This document shows positions 25,813-32,870 of a stretch of DNA of 32,870 bases, in pieces. This DNA is from an uncultured Saprospiraceae bacterium. GTDB taxonomy: Bacteria; Bacteroidota; Bacteroidia; Chitinophagales; Saprospiraceae. The stretch spans positions 1 through 32,870 of the forward strand of contig CALFUK010000051.1 of assembly GCA_937929945.1 (NCBI GenBank). The letters run 5' to 3'. Numbering within the stretch: the first letter of the stretch is position 1; each line of letters opens with the position of its first letter. The notes below the pieces were generated by a model. It saw nothing but the letters and a program-made list of their open reading frames with translations. It searched no databases and was not told where the DNA came from. A program made the translations under genes and the position numbers.

Positions 25813-26108
25813 TGGATTCAAAAGGCGTCATCAAAATAAACATGAGAATCGGAGGTAGAACGTACCCCATTTCCATAGACGCTGAAGATGAGTCCAGACT
25901 TAGAACTATAGAAAGAGATATCAACGGCAAAATTCAATTTTACAAAACTGAATTTGATACCATAGATCATCTCGATGCAGTGACCATGACTCTCCTCACT
26001 TACGCGCACAATCTTTCCATTACACCTGAAGAATCCGCTGATTCCGCCGTCGTAACCGACACCTTGGACCAGATTGATTCTCTTCTTTCTGACGCTTTAT
26101 CAAAGTGA
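25812..26108 (+). CDS. zapA: Cell division protein ZapA
   Basis: 98 residues, normal for ZapA. The N-terminal sheet part (VIKINMRIGGRTYPISI) and DESRLRTIERDINGKIQFYK match the ZapA core. The C-terminal helix (DHLDAVTMTLLTYAHNLS) would form the tetramer coiled coil. ZapA bundles FtsZ filaments at mid-cell. I use ATG at 25812, which overlaps the preceding stop; a TTG lies one codon upstream. A hairpin terminator follows within 30 bp. Confidence 0.88.
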   Translation: MDSKGVIKINMRIGGRTYPISIDAEDESRLRTIERDINGKIQFYKTEFDTIDHLDAVTMTLLTYAHNLSITPEESADSAVVTDTLDQIDSLLSDALSK

Positions 26109-26135
26109 CTTTAATACGGATCATCTATCATATAG

Positions 26136-26163
26136 CTCGCCTAAAGATGGCGAGTCATTTTTT
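26136..26163 (+). terminator. Hairpin terminator after zapA
   Basis: CTCGCC and GGCGAG form a 6-bp GC-rich stem around a 7-base loop, followed three bases later by six T. It separates zapA from the RNase Y gene 25 bp further on. Confidence 0.65.
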
Positions 26164-26188
26164 AACCGTATAAATAGTAACACTTATT

Positions 26189-27847
26189 ATGGAAATAATA
26201 TATGCAGTTGCAGGACTCATCATCGGCGCTATCGTCTCCTTCTTCGGAAGCAAGACCGTCATGGGAAAGTCTAATGAAGCTCGTATACAGGAGGTCAACA
26301 AGAAAGCTGACCTAACTCTCGAAGAAGCCAGAATCTCAGCTAAGAGAGTCATCGACGAGGCCACCGTCAAAGCTGACAAAATCGTCGGCAAAGCGGAAAG
26401 CAAAAACGAGAGCATCAAGCAAAAGAAAATCGCTGAAGCCAAAGACAAATTTTCTAAACTCAAGTCTGACTATGAGTCATACAAATCAGAACAAAAAATA
26501 CAAATCAAGGAGCGGGAAATGACTGCCATCCAGTTAGAAAAAGAACTGAAGCAGAAGCAAAAATCATTCTCCGCTGAAATAGAAAGCATCGAGCACAGAG
26601 AGTCAGAAGTAAAGGCCATCAGAGAGAACCTCGATAAGCAACTCAGAATCGTGGCTAAGAAGAAGGAAGAACTAGACGGCGCTAATGAGAAGATCATCAA
26701 AGAACTAGAAAAAGTATCTAATCTTACCGAAGCTGAGGCGAAAGAACAAGTCTTAGAAGCCGTCAGAGCAAAAGCAGCCACTGACGTCATGTCCATTGAG
26801 CGTGAAGCTGTAGCCATAGCTAAAGAGAATGCCAATAAAGAAGCAAAGAAGATTATCATCCAGACCATCCAGCGGATGTGTGCTGAATATACCATCGAAA
26901 ATACCGTATCAGTATTCAATTTAGATTCTGATGACATCAAAGGACAGATCATCGGACGAGAGGGACGTAATATCCGAGCACTCGAAGCAGCTACCGGTGC
27001 CGAGATAGTCGTGGATGACACACCTGAAGCAATCGTCATCTCCAGTTTTGATCCAATCCGAAGAGAAATATGCAGACTGTCACTGAAGCGTCTGGTGACC
27101 GACGGAAGGATACACCCGGCCAAGATCGAAGAGACTGTCGCTAAGGTCAAAAAGCAACTCGAAGACCAGATCAAAGACATCGGAGAGCGTACCGTCATTG
27201 ATCTCGACATACACGGACTGAATCCAGCACTGGTCAGAATGGTCGGTCGTATGAGATTCAGATCATCCTATGGTCAGAACCTCCTGAAGCACTCCATCGA
27301 GACTGCATCGCTATGCGCCGTGATGGGAGCAGAGCTGGGACTGAGCAATAAGCAAATCAAGATGGCCAAACGTGCAGGACTCCTACACGATATAGGCAAA
27401 GTAGCTGACGAAGAGTCCGAACTACCGCACGCGCTGCTCGGTATGGAAATGCTCAAGAAGCACAAAGAGCATCCAGTGATTCTTAATGCCGTCGGAGCTC
27501 ACCACGATGAACTCGAAATGAATAACATCATCTCCCCTATCGTACAAGCCTGTGATGCCATCTCTGGTGCCAGACCAGGAGCGAGACGAGAGATCCTGGA
27601 GAGCTACCTCAAACGTATCGGCGAGCTGGAAGAACTCGCTATGGCCTACGACGGAGTGGAGAAAGCCTATGCCATGCAGGCAGGCAGAGAGCTGCGCGTG
27701 ATCGTAGAGAGTGAGAAGGTCAGCGACCAGTATGTGGAAGACTTATCATTCATGATCAGCCAAAAAATTCAGGATGAAATGCAATATCCAGGTCAGGTGA
27801 AAATCACAGTGATCAGAGAAAAAAGATCCACCGCATTCGCCAGATAA
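26189..27847 (+). CDS. rny: Ribonuclease Y
   Basis: 552 residues, slightly longer than the usual 510-520. An N-terminal membrane helix (about 2-20) is followed by a long charged coiled coil (about 25-230). Then come the KH RNA-binding domain ([11 protein letters not shown], about 252-262, and [20 protein letters not shown]) and the HD domain. The latter has the metal pair His400-Asp401 in LLHDIGK and the later HHDE segment. RNase Y is a membrane-bound endonuclease that starts mRNA decay. The start is ATG at 26189. It stands alone between two terminators. No missing catalytic residue. Confidence 0.96.
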   Translation: MEIIYAVAGLIIGAIVSFFGSKTVMGKSNEARIQEVNKKADLTLEEARISAKRVIDEATVKADKIVGKAESKNESIKQKKIAEAKDKFSKLKSDYESYKSEQKIQIKEREMTAIQLEKELKQKQKSFSAEIESIEHRESEVKAIRENLDKQLRIVAKKKEELDGANEKIIKELEKVSNLTEAEAKEQVLEAVRAKAATDVMSIEREAVAIAKENANKEAKKIIIQTIQRMCAEYTIENTVSVFNLDSDDIKGQIIGREGRNIRALEAATGAEIVVDDTPEAIVISSFDPIRREICRLSLKRLVTDGRIHPAKIEETVAKVKKQLEDQIKDIGERTVIDLDIHGLNPALVRMVGRMRFRSSYGQNLLKHSIETASLCAVMGAELGLSNKQIKMAKRAGLLHDIGKVADEESELPHALLGMEMLKKHKEHPVILNAVGAHHDELEMNNIISPIVQACDAISGARPGARREILESYLKRIGELEELAMAYDGVEKAYAMQAGRELRVIVESEKVSDQYVEDLSFMISQKIQDEMQYPGQVKITVIREKRSTAFAR

Positions 27848-27866
27848 ACCACGTATAAAAGCATAT

Positions 27867-27911
27867 GAATCCCGTGATGGAGCGAAATGCCCGGTCACGG
27901 GATTCTTTTTT
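27867..27911 (+). terminator. Strong intrinsic terminator after rny
   Basis: GAATCCCGTGA (27867-27877) pairs perfectly with TCACGGGATTC (27895-27905), followed by six T. It lies 20 bp after the rny stop. Confidence 0.9.
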
Positions 27912-28067
27912 GTTATTCAAAGGTTAAAAGATGCAGTGAGATCTAGGATATTGGAAACTTTATGTGGATTTTTCACTTATATTTATAAGTATCTTACTCA
28001 TCGATCGTTTTTGTTATATCAGAAGAAATCAGAACATAAGCAGCATTGATGTCAGAGGTAATACAGC

Positions 28068-28094
28068 CAACTAAATCATAATTAAATTTAGTTG
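28068..28094. promoter_or_regulatory. 27-bp palindrome upstream of the S41 protease gene
   Basis: CAACTAAAT and its exact complement ATTTAGTTG flank a 9-bp centre that itself contains TAATTA. It ends 35 bp before the protease ATG, a position suited to an operator. A second small palindrome (ACTTATA-TT-TATAAGT) lies near 27975-27990. No regulator can be named. Confidence 0.4.
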
Positions 28095-28129
28095 ATATTG
28101 ATACGCATTCAGTTCTACAATTTAAACAT

Positions 28130-30313
28130 ATGAAGCTACGAAGTTCCATCTTGATCTTTTTTGCCATCGGACTCTTATACCTTGGTACCACCTACCCTCA
28201 TGTAGATGACGCCGAAAGAGAGAGCATGATCCTCCACACCTTCTTCGGCATCTTAGACGAAGTCCATTTTGATCCTCAAGTGATCAATGATGAATTCTCT
28301 CAAGAATCATTCAAAGAATTCCTTAACTACGTAGATCACGGCAAGAGATTCTTAACTCAAGAAGACGTCGATGCCCTTAGACCATACGAGTCTCTCATCG
28401 ACGACCAGATTAAAGAACGCAGCTTAGAGTTTTTTGATGCTACCATGGTCAGGCTCGACGCTGGCTTTGACAAGGCGGAGACTTATTTCAATGAGATCAT
28501 TCAGGAAGACCTGCCCTTAGACATCAGCAGCTCGATTCAGCTGGATGGCGATAAGAAGCTGCGAGCTACAGATGATGCTGAGCTGAAAGAATACTGGAAG
28601 AAATCAATCGTCTATGATTACATCTCTGATGTATACGAACTCCAAGAAAATAGGGATGACCTCATCAAAGCTCAGTCAGAAGATAACACCGAAGCAGAAG
28701 CCGATGAAGATGAAGATGAAGAGAAAATACTGTCGGACGAAGAGATATATGTCAAAGCTAAAGAAGACGTGCAAGAAAGATGGGAAGAATGGTTTGAGCG
28801 CATGGGTAAATTAAGAAGATCTGACCGCTTCGAATCTTACCTCAATACATTCGCACATTTATTTGATCCCCACTCAGAATTTTACAATCCTAAAGAGAAG
28901 CAAGATTTTGACATCAATATGGGTGGCAAGCTGGAAGGCATCGGTGCGAGACTATCTCCTGGCGGGGACTACATCAAGGTTGTGGATATCATCCCAGGTG
29001 GACCAGCCTGGAAAGGCAAAGAGCTGGAAGTGGATGATAAGATCATGGAAGTGACTCAAGAAGGCGGAGAGCCCCTCGACCTATTCGGCTGGAGAGTGGA
29101 TGATGCTGTAGTGCATATCAGAGGTAAGAAAGGGACCGTCGTCACACTTAAAATCAAGAAAAAAGACAACTCCATTAATACCATCAGCATCGAGAGAGAT
29201 GAGGTCATCATCGACGAATCATTCGCTCGATCCGTGATCATGGATATACCTGGAGAAGTAGAGAATGTGGGCTACATCAAGCTGCCCAAATTCTACTCCT
29301 CCTTCGAGCGTAAAGGTGGCAACAGCTGTGCAGAAGACATCAAAGTAGAGCTGGAAAAACTGAAAGCTAAGAATGTCAGTGGTATCGTGCTCGACCTCAG
29401 GTACAATGGCGGAGGCTCACTGAATGATGTAGTCAGTATGAGTGGTCTCTTCATCGAAAACGGACCAATCGTGCAGGTCAAACCCCGTGGAAAGAAACCA
29501 TATGTCTACAACGATAAAGATAAAAGTGTCACTTGGGATGGCCCACTCATCGTCATGGTCAACTCCTACAGCGCCTCAGCATCAGAAATATTGGCTGCTG
29601 CACTACAAGATTATAACAGAGCCGTGATCGTCGGCAGTAACTCTACCTTTGGTAAGGGTACTGTGCAGCGATTTTTTGATCTGGACAGAGCCGTCAGTGG
29701 CAAAAGTGAGTATAAGCCATTAGGTGCGATAAAGCTGACGATGCAGAAATTCTTTCGAGTGAATGGAGGATCTACTCAGCTGAAAGGTGTGGTACCAGAT
29801 ATCATCTTCCCAGATCGCTTCAGCCACATTGATGCGGGTGAGAAGGAGTATGATCACGCCATGGAGTGGACAGAGATAGCTCCTGTCACCTATGAGCAAA
29901 ATGTCTATCACATTAACAACATGGACTTACTGAAAACTAACAGTGGTAAAAGAGTCGCTGCTAACCCTCAGTTTGACCTAATCGAAGAAAATGCAGAGCG
30001 CATCAAGAAGGAGAGAGACATGAGCGAGTATCCGCTGGATGTCACTGCCTTCACCTCCATGATGGAGCTGCGCGAAGCAGAATTAGAGAAATACAAGGAC
30101 TTGATGAGTGATTCATTAGAGCACCTGAAGATCAATAATCTGGATGTAGATCTGGAGTACATCGCAGAGGACGAATCGAGAGTGGCGAGAAATGATGACT
30201 GGATCAAAGGACTGCATAAAGACATCTACATCGAAGAGACGCTATACATCCTGCGGGACATGATCGCCTCTAACTCTGATCAGAGTATGATCAAAGCTGT
30301 CGATAAGAAATAG
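28130..30313 (+). CDS. Prc/Tsp-like C-terminal processing protease (S41)
   Basis: 727 residues, the long Prc type. An N-terminal signal/anchor helix (about 5-22) precedes an N-terminal helical domain (30-250), a PDZ domain (about 255-345: GGKLEGIGARLSPGGDYIKV) and the S41 catalytic domain. The serine-lysine dyad is Ser483 in NSYSASASEI and Lys509 in TFGKGTVQ, by position relative to E. coli Prc. An acidic insert at about 183-205 (EDNTEAEADEDEDEE) is unusual. The enzyme should trim or degrade envelope proteins in the periplasm. It is monocistronic, with a candidate operator upstream and a terminator downstream. Confidence 0.93.
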   Translation: MKLRSSILIFFAIGLLYLGTTYPHVDDAERESMILHTFFGILDEVHFDPQVINDEFSQESFKEFLNYVDHGKRFLTQEDVDALRPYESLIDDQIKERSLEFFDATMVRLDAGFDKAETYFNEIIQEDLPLDISSSIQLDGDKKLRATDDAELKEYWKKSIVYDYISDVYELQENRDDLIKAQSEDNTEAEADEDEDEEKILSDEEIYVKAKEDVQERWEEWFERMGKLRRSDRFESYLNTFAHLFDPHSEFYNPKEKQDFDINMGGKLEGIGARLSPGGDYIKVVDIIPGGPAWKGKELEVDDKIMEVTQEGGEPLDLFGWRVDDAVVHIRGKKGTVVTLKIKKKDNSINTISIERDEVIIDESFARSVIMDIPGEVENVGYIKLPKFYSSFERKGGNSCAEDIKVELEKLKAKNVSGIVLDLRYNGGGSLNDVVSMSGLFIENGPIVQVKPRGKKPYVYNDKDKSVTWDGPLIVMVNSYSASASEILAAALQDYNRAVIVGSNSTFGKGTVQRFFDLDRAVSGKSEYKPLGAIKLTMQKFFRVNGGSTQLKGVVPDIIFPDRFSHIDAGEKEYDHAMEWTEIAPVTYEQNVYHINNMDLLKTNSGKRVAANPQFDLIEENAERIKKERDMSEYPLDVTAFTSMMELREAELEKYKDLMSDSLEHLKINNLDVDLEYIAEDESRVARNDDWIKGLHKDIYIEETLYILRDMIASNSDQSMIKAVDKK

Positions 30314-30336
30314 GACAAATACGTCAGATGATTTAC

Positions 30337-30369
30337 AAAGCGCTGCCATTCATTTGGGGGCGCTTTTTT
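30337..30369 (+). terminator. Intrinsic terminator after the S41 protease gene
   Basis: AAAGCGC (30337-30343) and GCGCTTT (30360-30366) form the stem, and the T-run continues to 30369. It lies 23 bp after the stop codon. Confidence 0.85.
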
Positions 30370-30430
30370 CATTTAAAAAACTGGACTCGATATTAAATTG
30401 GTCTTTTAGACATTAGCCGATCTACATTTA

Positions 30431-30438
30431 TATTTTTG
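30431..30438 (+). promoter_or_regulatory. -7 promoter box for the ABC-F gene
   Basis: TATTTTTG matches TAnnTTTG perfectly, 26 bp before the ATG at 30465. A T-rich -33 candidate (TTTTA near 30404) stands about 22 bp upstream. Confidence 0.5.
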
Positions 30439-30464
30439 CAGTCCATACTCTAAGATATCAGACC

Positions 30465-32342
30465 ATGAATTACCTCACATTAGAACACGTCAATAAGTCA
30501 TTCGGAGAGAAGATGCTCTTCCAGGATCTGAATCTGATCATCAGCAAGGGCCAAAAGATTGCCCTGGTCGCCAAAAACGGCAGCGGCAAAACCACCCTGC
30601 TAAAGATCATCGCCTCGGAAGAAGCTCCAGAAGGAGAACAGGCCAAAATACTGATCAATCAAGACATCACCATCGGCTATCTCCCGCAAGATCCGCACTT
30701 CAATCCAGGAAGCACTGTACTCGAGGCTGCCCTCGACTCTGACAGTGAGGAGATCAAAGCCATCAAAAACTATGAGCTGGCCCTGATCAGTGAAGACCAA
30801 GACAAGATCTCGAAGTGCCTGCAGCAAGTGGAGATCCTCAATGCCTGGGACGTAGAGTCTCGCCTCAAAGAGATCCTCGGTAAGCTGAATCTACACCGAC
30901 TGGATCAAGAAGTCAGCACCTTATCTGGTGGACAGAAGAAACGACTGGCACTAGCCAAAATACTCTTAGAAAAACCAGACTTTCTCATTCTGGATGAGCC
31001 TACGAATCACCTGGACATCAACATGATCGAATGGCTGGAGAAGTACCTGGCCTCCCAGCAGCTGGCCATCTTCATGGTGACGCACGACAGGTACTTCCTG
31101 GAGCGTGTCTGCAATGAAATATTAGAGATAGACGATGGTGAAGTACACATGTACAGAGGCAACTACAGCGCCTATCTGGAGAAGAAAGCGATGAGGCATC
31201 AGAATGATTCATCCCGCATGGACAAAGTGCAGCAACTCTACAAGAAAGAACTGGAATGGATCAGACGACAGCCCAAAGCCCGAGGAACTAAGGCAAAATC
31301 TAGAGTTGACGCTTTCGACCACATCGAAGCCGAGGCGAAGAAGAAGTCAGGCCCCATCCTCTCCCCCATTGACATAGAGCCGCAGAGACTCGGCACTAAG
31401 ATCTTAGAGCTGCATCACGTCACGAAGAGCTATGGCGATCTGTGCATCGTCAAAGACTTCTCCTACAAATTCAAGAAAGGAGAAAAAATAGGCCTCGCAG
31501 GAGTGAATGGTGTCGGGAAGACCAGCTTCGTGAAGCTGATGACCAAAGAAGTCAGAACAGACTCTGGCAAAGTCGTCCTAGGAGATACCGTAGTCTTCGG
31601 CCATTACAATCAGGAAGGCCTGCAGCTGGAAGAAGATAAGACGGTGATCCAAGTCATCAGAGACGTAGCAGAATACATACCCCTGAAGAAAGGACATAAG
31701 ATGACGGCTGAGACGCTACTGGAGCGATTCCTCTTCCCCCGCTCACAGCAGCAGGTGTATGTCTCTAAGCTCAGTGGTGGCGAGCGCAGAAGGCTCCTGC
31801 TACTCCGCGTCCTGATGGCTAACCCCAACTTCCTCATCCTGGATGAGCCCACCAATGATCTGGACGTCATCACGCTCAATATCTTGGAAGACTACCTCAT
31901 CCAATTCCCCGGCTGCGCCATCATCGTATCTCACGATCGGTACTTCATGGATAAGATCGTGGATCATCTCTTCATCATGGAGGGCGATGGCCACGTGCGG
32001 GATTATAATGGTACCTACTCCAGCTACAAGGCGTCCAGTAAGAAAGACAGCCCCACCAAGAAGGCCGCTGCACCACCACCCAAAGCTGCACCAGCCAGCA
32101 GTGAGCCCCCCGCTGAGACCCCAGAAAAGAAAAAACTAAGCTACTTCGAAAAGAAGGAGTACAATGACATCCCCGGCGAGGTAGAAACACTCGAAAAAGA
32201 AAAAAAGGCCATCGAAGAAAAATTTCTCAGCCCAGACCTAGACAGCCAGACAATATCAGATCTCTCTTTGCGCCTCGGCGTGATCAATAAGACCATTGAT
32301 GAAAAAGAGACGCGCTGGCTGGAGTTATCAGAGCATGTATGA
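30465..32342 (+). CDS. ABC-F ATPase, Uup-like
   Basis: 625 residues with two ABC ATPase domains and no membrane helices. The first domain has Walker A AKNGSGKTT (36-44), signature LSGGQKKR and DEPTNHLD. The interdomain linker (about 225-300) is charged and helical. The second domain has GVNGVGKTS (about 346-354), LSGGERRR and DEPTNDLD. A proline/alanine/lysine-rich hinge (about 525-555) leads to a C-terminal coiled coil (about 560-620), the Uup hallmark. ABC-F proteins act on ribosomes or on DNA intermediates, not in transport. Antibiotic-resistance ABC-F types lack this tail arrangement, so Uup-like is preferred. Confidence 0.9.
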   Translation: MNYLTLEHVNKSFGEKMLFQDLNLIISKGQKIALVAKNGSGKTTLLKIIASEEAPEGEQAKILINQDITIGYLPQDPHFNPGSTVLEAALDSDSEEIKAIKNYELALISEDQDKISKCLQQVEILNAWDVESRLKEILGKLNLHRLDQEVSTLSGGQKKRLALAKILLEKPDFLILDEPTNHLDINMIEWLEKYLASQQLAIFMVTHDRYFLERVCNEILEIDDGEVHMYRGNYSAYLEKKAMRHQNDSSRMDKVQQLYKKELEWIRRQPKARGTKAKSRVDAFDHIEAEAKKKSGPILSPIDIEPQRLGTKILELHHVTKSYGDLCIVKDFSYKFKKGEKIGLAGVNGVGKTSFVKLMTKEVRTDSGKVVLGDTVVFGHYNQEGLQLEEDKTVIQVIRDVAEYIPLKKGHKMTAETLLERFLFPRSQQQVYVSKLSGGERRRLLLLRVLMANPNFLILDEPTNDLDVITLNILEDYLIQFPGCAIIVSHDRYFMDKIVDHLFIMEGDGHVRDYNGTYSSYKASSKKDSPTKKAAAPPPKAAPASSEPPAETPEKKKLSYFEKKEYNDIPGEVETLEKEKKAIEEKFLSPDLDSQTISDLSLRLGVINKTIDEKETRWLELSEHV

Positions 32343-32358
32343 GCATGATGCTATCGTC

Positions 32359-32870
32359 TTATTTGAACATATTTACCCAGTAAGGCTTACCGTTGTCATC
32401 CCAGGCTAAGCCAATACCTATCTCGGTATGTGCAGCCAGCATGTTTCGATTGTGACCTTCACTATTCCGCCAGCCATCAAAGACAGCGGCTGCCGTCCTG
32501 TATCCGGCAGCAATATTCTCCGCATCCCATAGTGCATCAGCAAAGCCAGCCCGATCACCTGCCGTAAAATCACATATTTCAGTATCGTGTGAGAAATAGT
32601 CTCGGTTAGCCATGTCATTAGCATGTCGCTGAGCAGCCACCGACAGCAGTGCATCTATCGTCAATGGATTTAGGTTATTCTCAGTGCGATATGGATTTAG
32701 ATAGTCTTCTAAGAATTCACGCTCGATTAAGTCTATATCACTGTCAGGCGTGTTACTGGACGTCCATACCAGACAGTCGCAAAATGTAGAATCAATGGGC
32801 TGAATAAAGCAAGGACCATCTTCATTTTCCATAGGTCCCACGTCATTCGGTTGGCAGGCATAGAGTAATA
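32359..32870 (-). CDS. CAP/SCP-domain lipoprotein, 5' end beyond the window
   Basis: The frame stays open to the window edge, so the gene is truncated at its 5' end. The last visible upstream codons read LLYACQPNDV, a lipobox with cysteine, showing that the true start lies just outside. A GTG at 32841 would cut off this signal. The CAP domain has FLEDYLNPYRTENNLNPL, AAQRHANDMANRDYFSH, GWRNSEGHNRNML and YWVNMF, all typical of the bacterial SCP/PR1 family. Such extracellular or periplasmic proteins have no single known activity. It converges with the ABC-F gene, 16 bp apart. Confidence 0.9.
   Translation of the reverse strand, partial: LLYACQPNDVGPMENEDGPCFIQPIDSTFCDCLVWTSSNTPDSDIDLIEREFLEDYLNPYRTENNLNPLTIDALLSVAAQRHANDMANRDYFSHDTEICDFTAGDRAGFADALWDAENIAAGYRTAAAVFDGWRNSEGHNRNMLAAHTEIGIGLAWDDNGKPYWVNMFK

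Noticed and set aside
26109-26188. 6S RNA directly downstream of zapA, as in proteobacteria
   Set aside because: Only 80 bp are available and they are filled by a terminator hairpin.
32839-32841. GTG start for the CAP-domain protein
   Set aside because: The frame continues upstream through a lipobox (LLYAC) to the window edge, so the real start is outside.

Overview
The window looks like chromosomal DNA from a Bacteroidota bacterium, probably near the Saprospiria/Chitinophagia side, though the exact order cannot be fixed by eye. Several genes are preceded by the Bacteroidota -7 promoter box TAnnTTTG; the best case is TTTG-N20-TACTTTTG in front of the HU gene. Shine-Dalgarno sites are not evident and TTG/GTG starts are frequent. 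A type IX secretion/gliding lipoprotein of the SprE/PorW family, short signal peptides ending in a lipobox cysteine, an ECF sigma factor and a split transketolase fit the same assignment. Most genes are housekeeping and intact.

Layout. 1-261 is the 3' end of a metal ABC transporter ATPase. 442-1597 is an ECF sigma factor with a co-transcribed membrane protein. 1720-7119 is a minus-strand run: AAA-wHTH-nuclease-like protein (DUF4143 type), RadC, MsbA-like ABC exporter, small membrane protein and GT2 glycosyltransferase. 7139-7518 holds an ordered array of six 43-bp palindromes. 7590-9406 is a trans-sulfuration enzyme translationally coupled to a sulfotransferase-like gene. 9649-11481 is a two-gene transketolase, followed by HU (11630-11911). 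12071-12289 is a small lipoprotein. 12305-16596 is a peptide-type ABC uptake operon (binding protein and two permeases, no ATPases). 16753-18982 holds a TIGR01777 SDR protein and an M23 peptidase/HAD pair. From 19147 to 32342 everything reads plus: SprE/PorW, PheT, a coiled-coil protein with ZapA, RNase Y, a Prc-type S41 protease and a Uup-like ABC-F ATPase. A truncated CAP-domain lipoprotein closes the window on the minus strand.

Functional themes. SprE/PorW, the M23 peptidase, Prc and the MsbA-like exporter are envelope genes. The coiled-coil/ZapA pair belongs to cell division. PheT, RNase Y and ABC-F belong to translation and RNA turnover.

Most unusual element. The palindrome array has the exact layout [43-8-43]-49-[43-8-43]-49-[43-8-43]. 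It begins 20 bp upstream of the GTG start of the AAA-wHTH-nuclease-like protein. It is neither CRISPR nor coding, and it could be an operator/target array for that ATPase or a REP/BIME-like element. Secondary items are a possible structured RNA between pheT and the zapA operon, several near-perfect palindromic operator candidates, large insertions in both permeases, and a lysine/glutamate-rich insertion in SprE/PorW.
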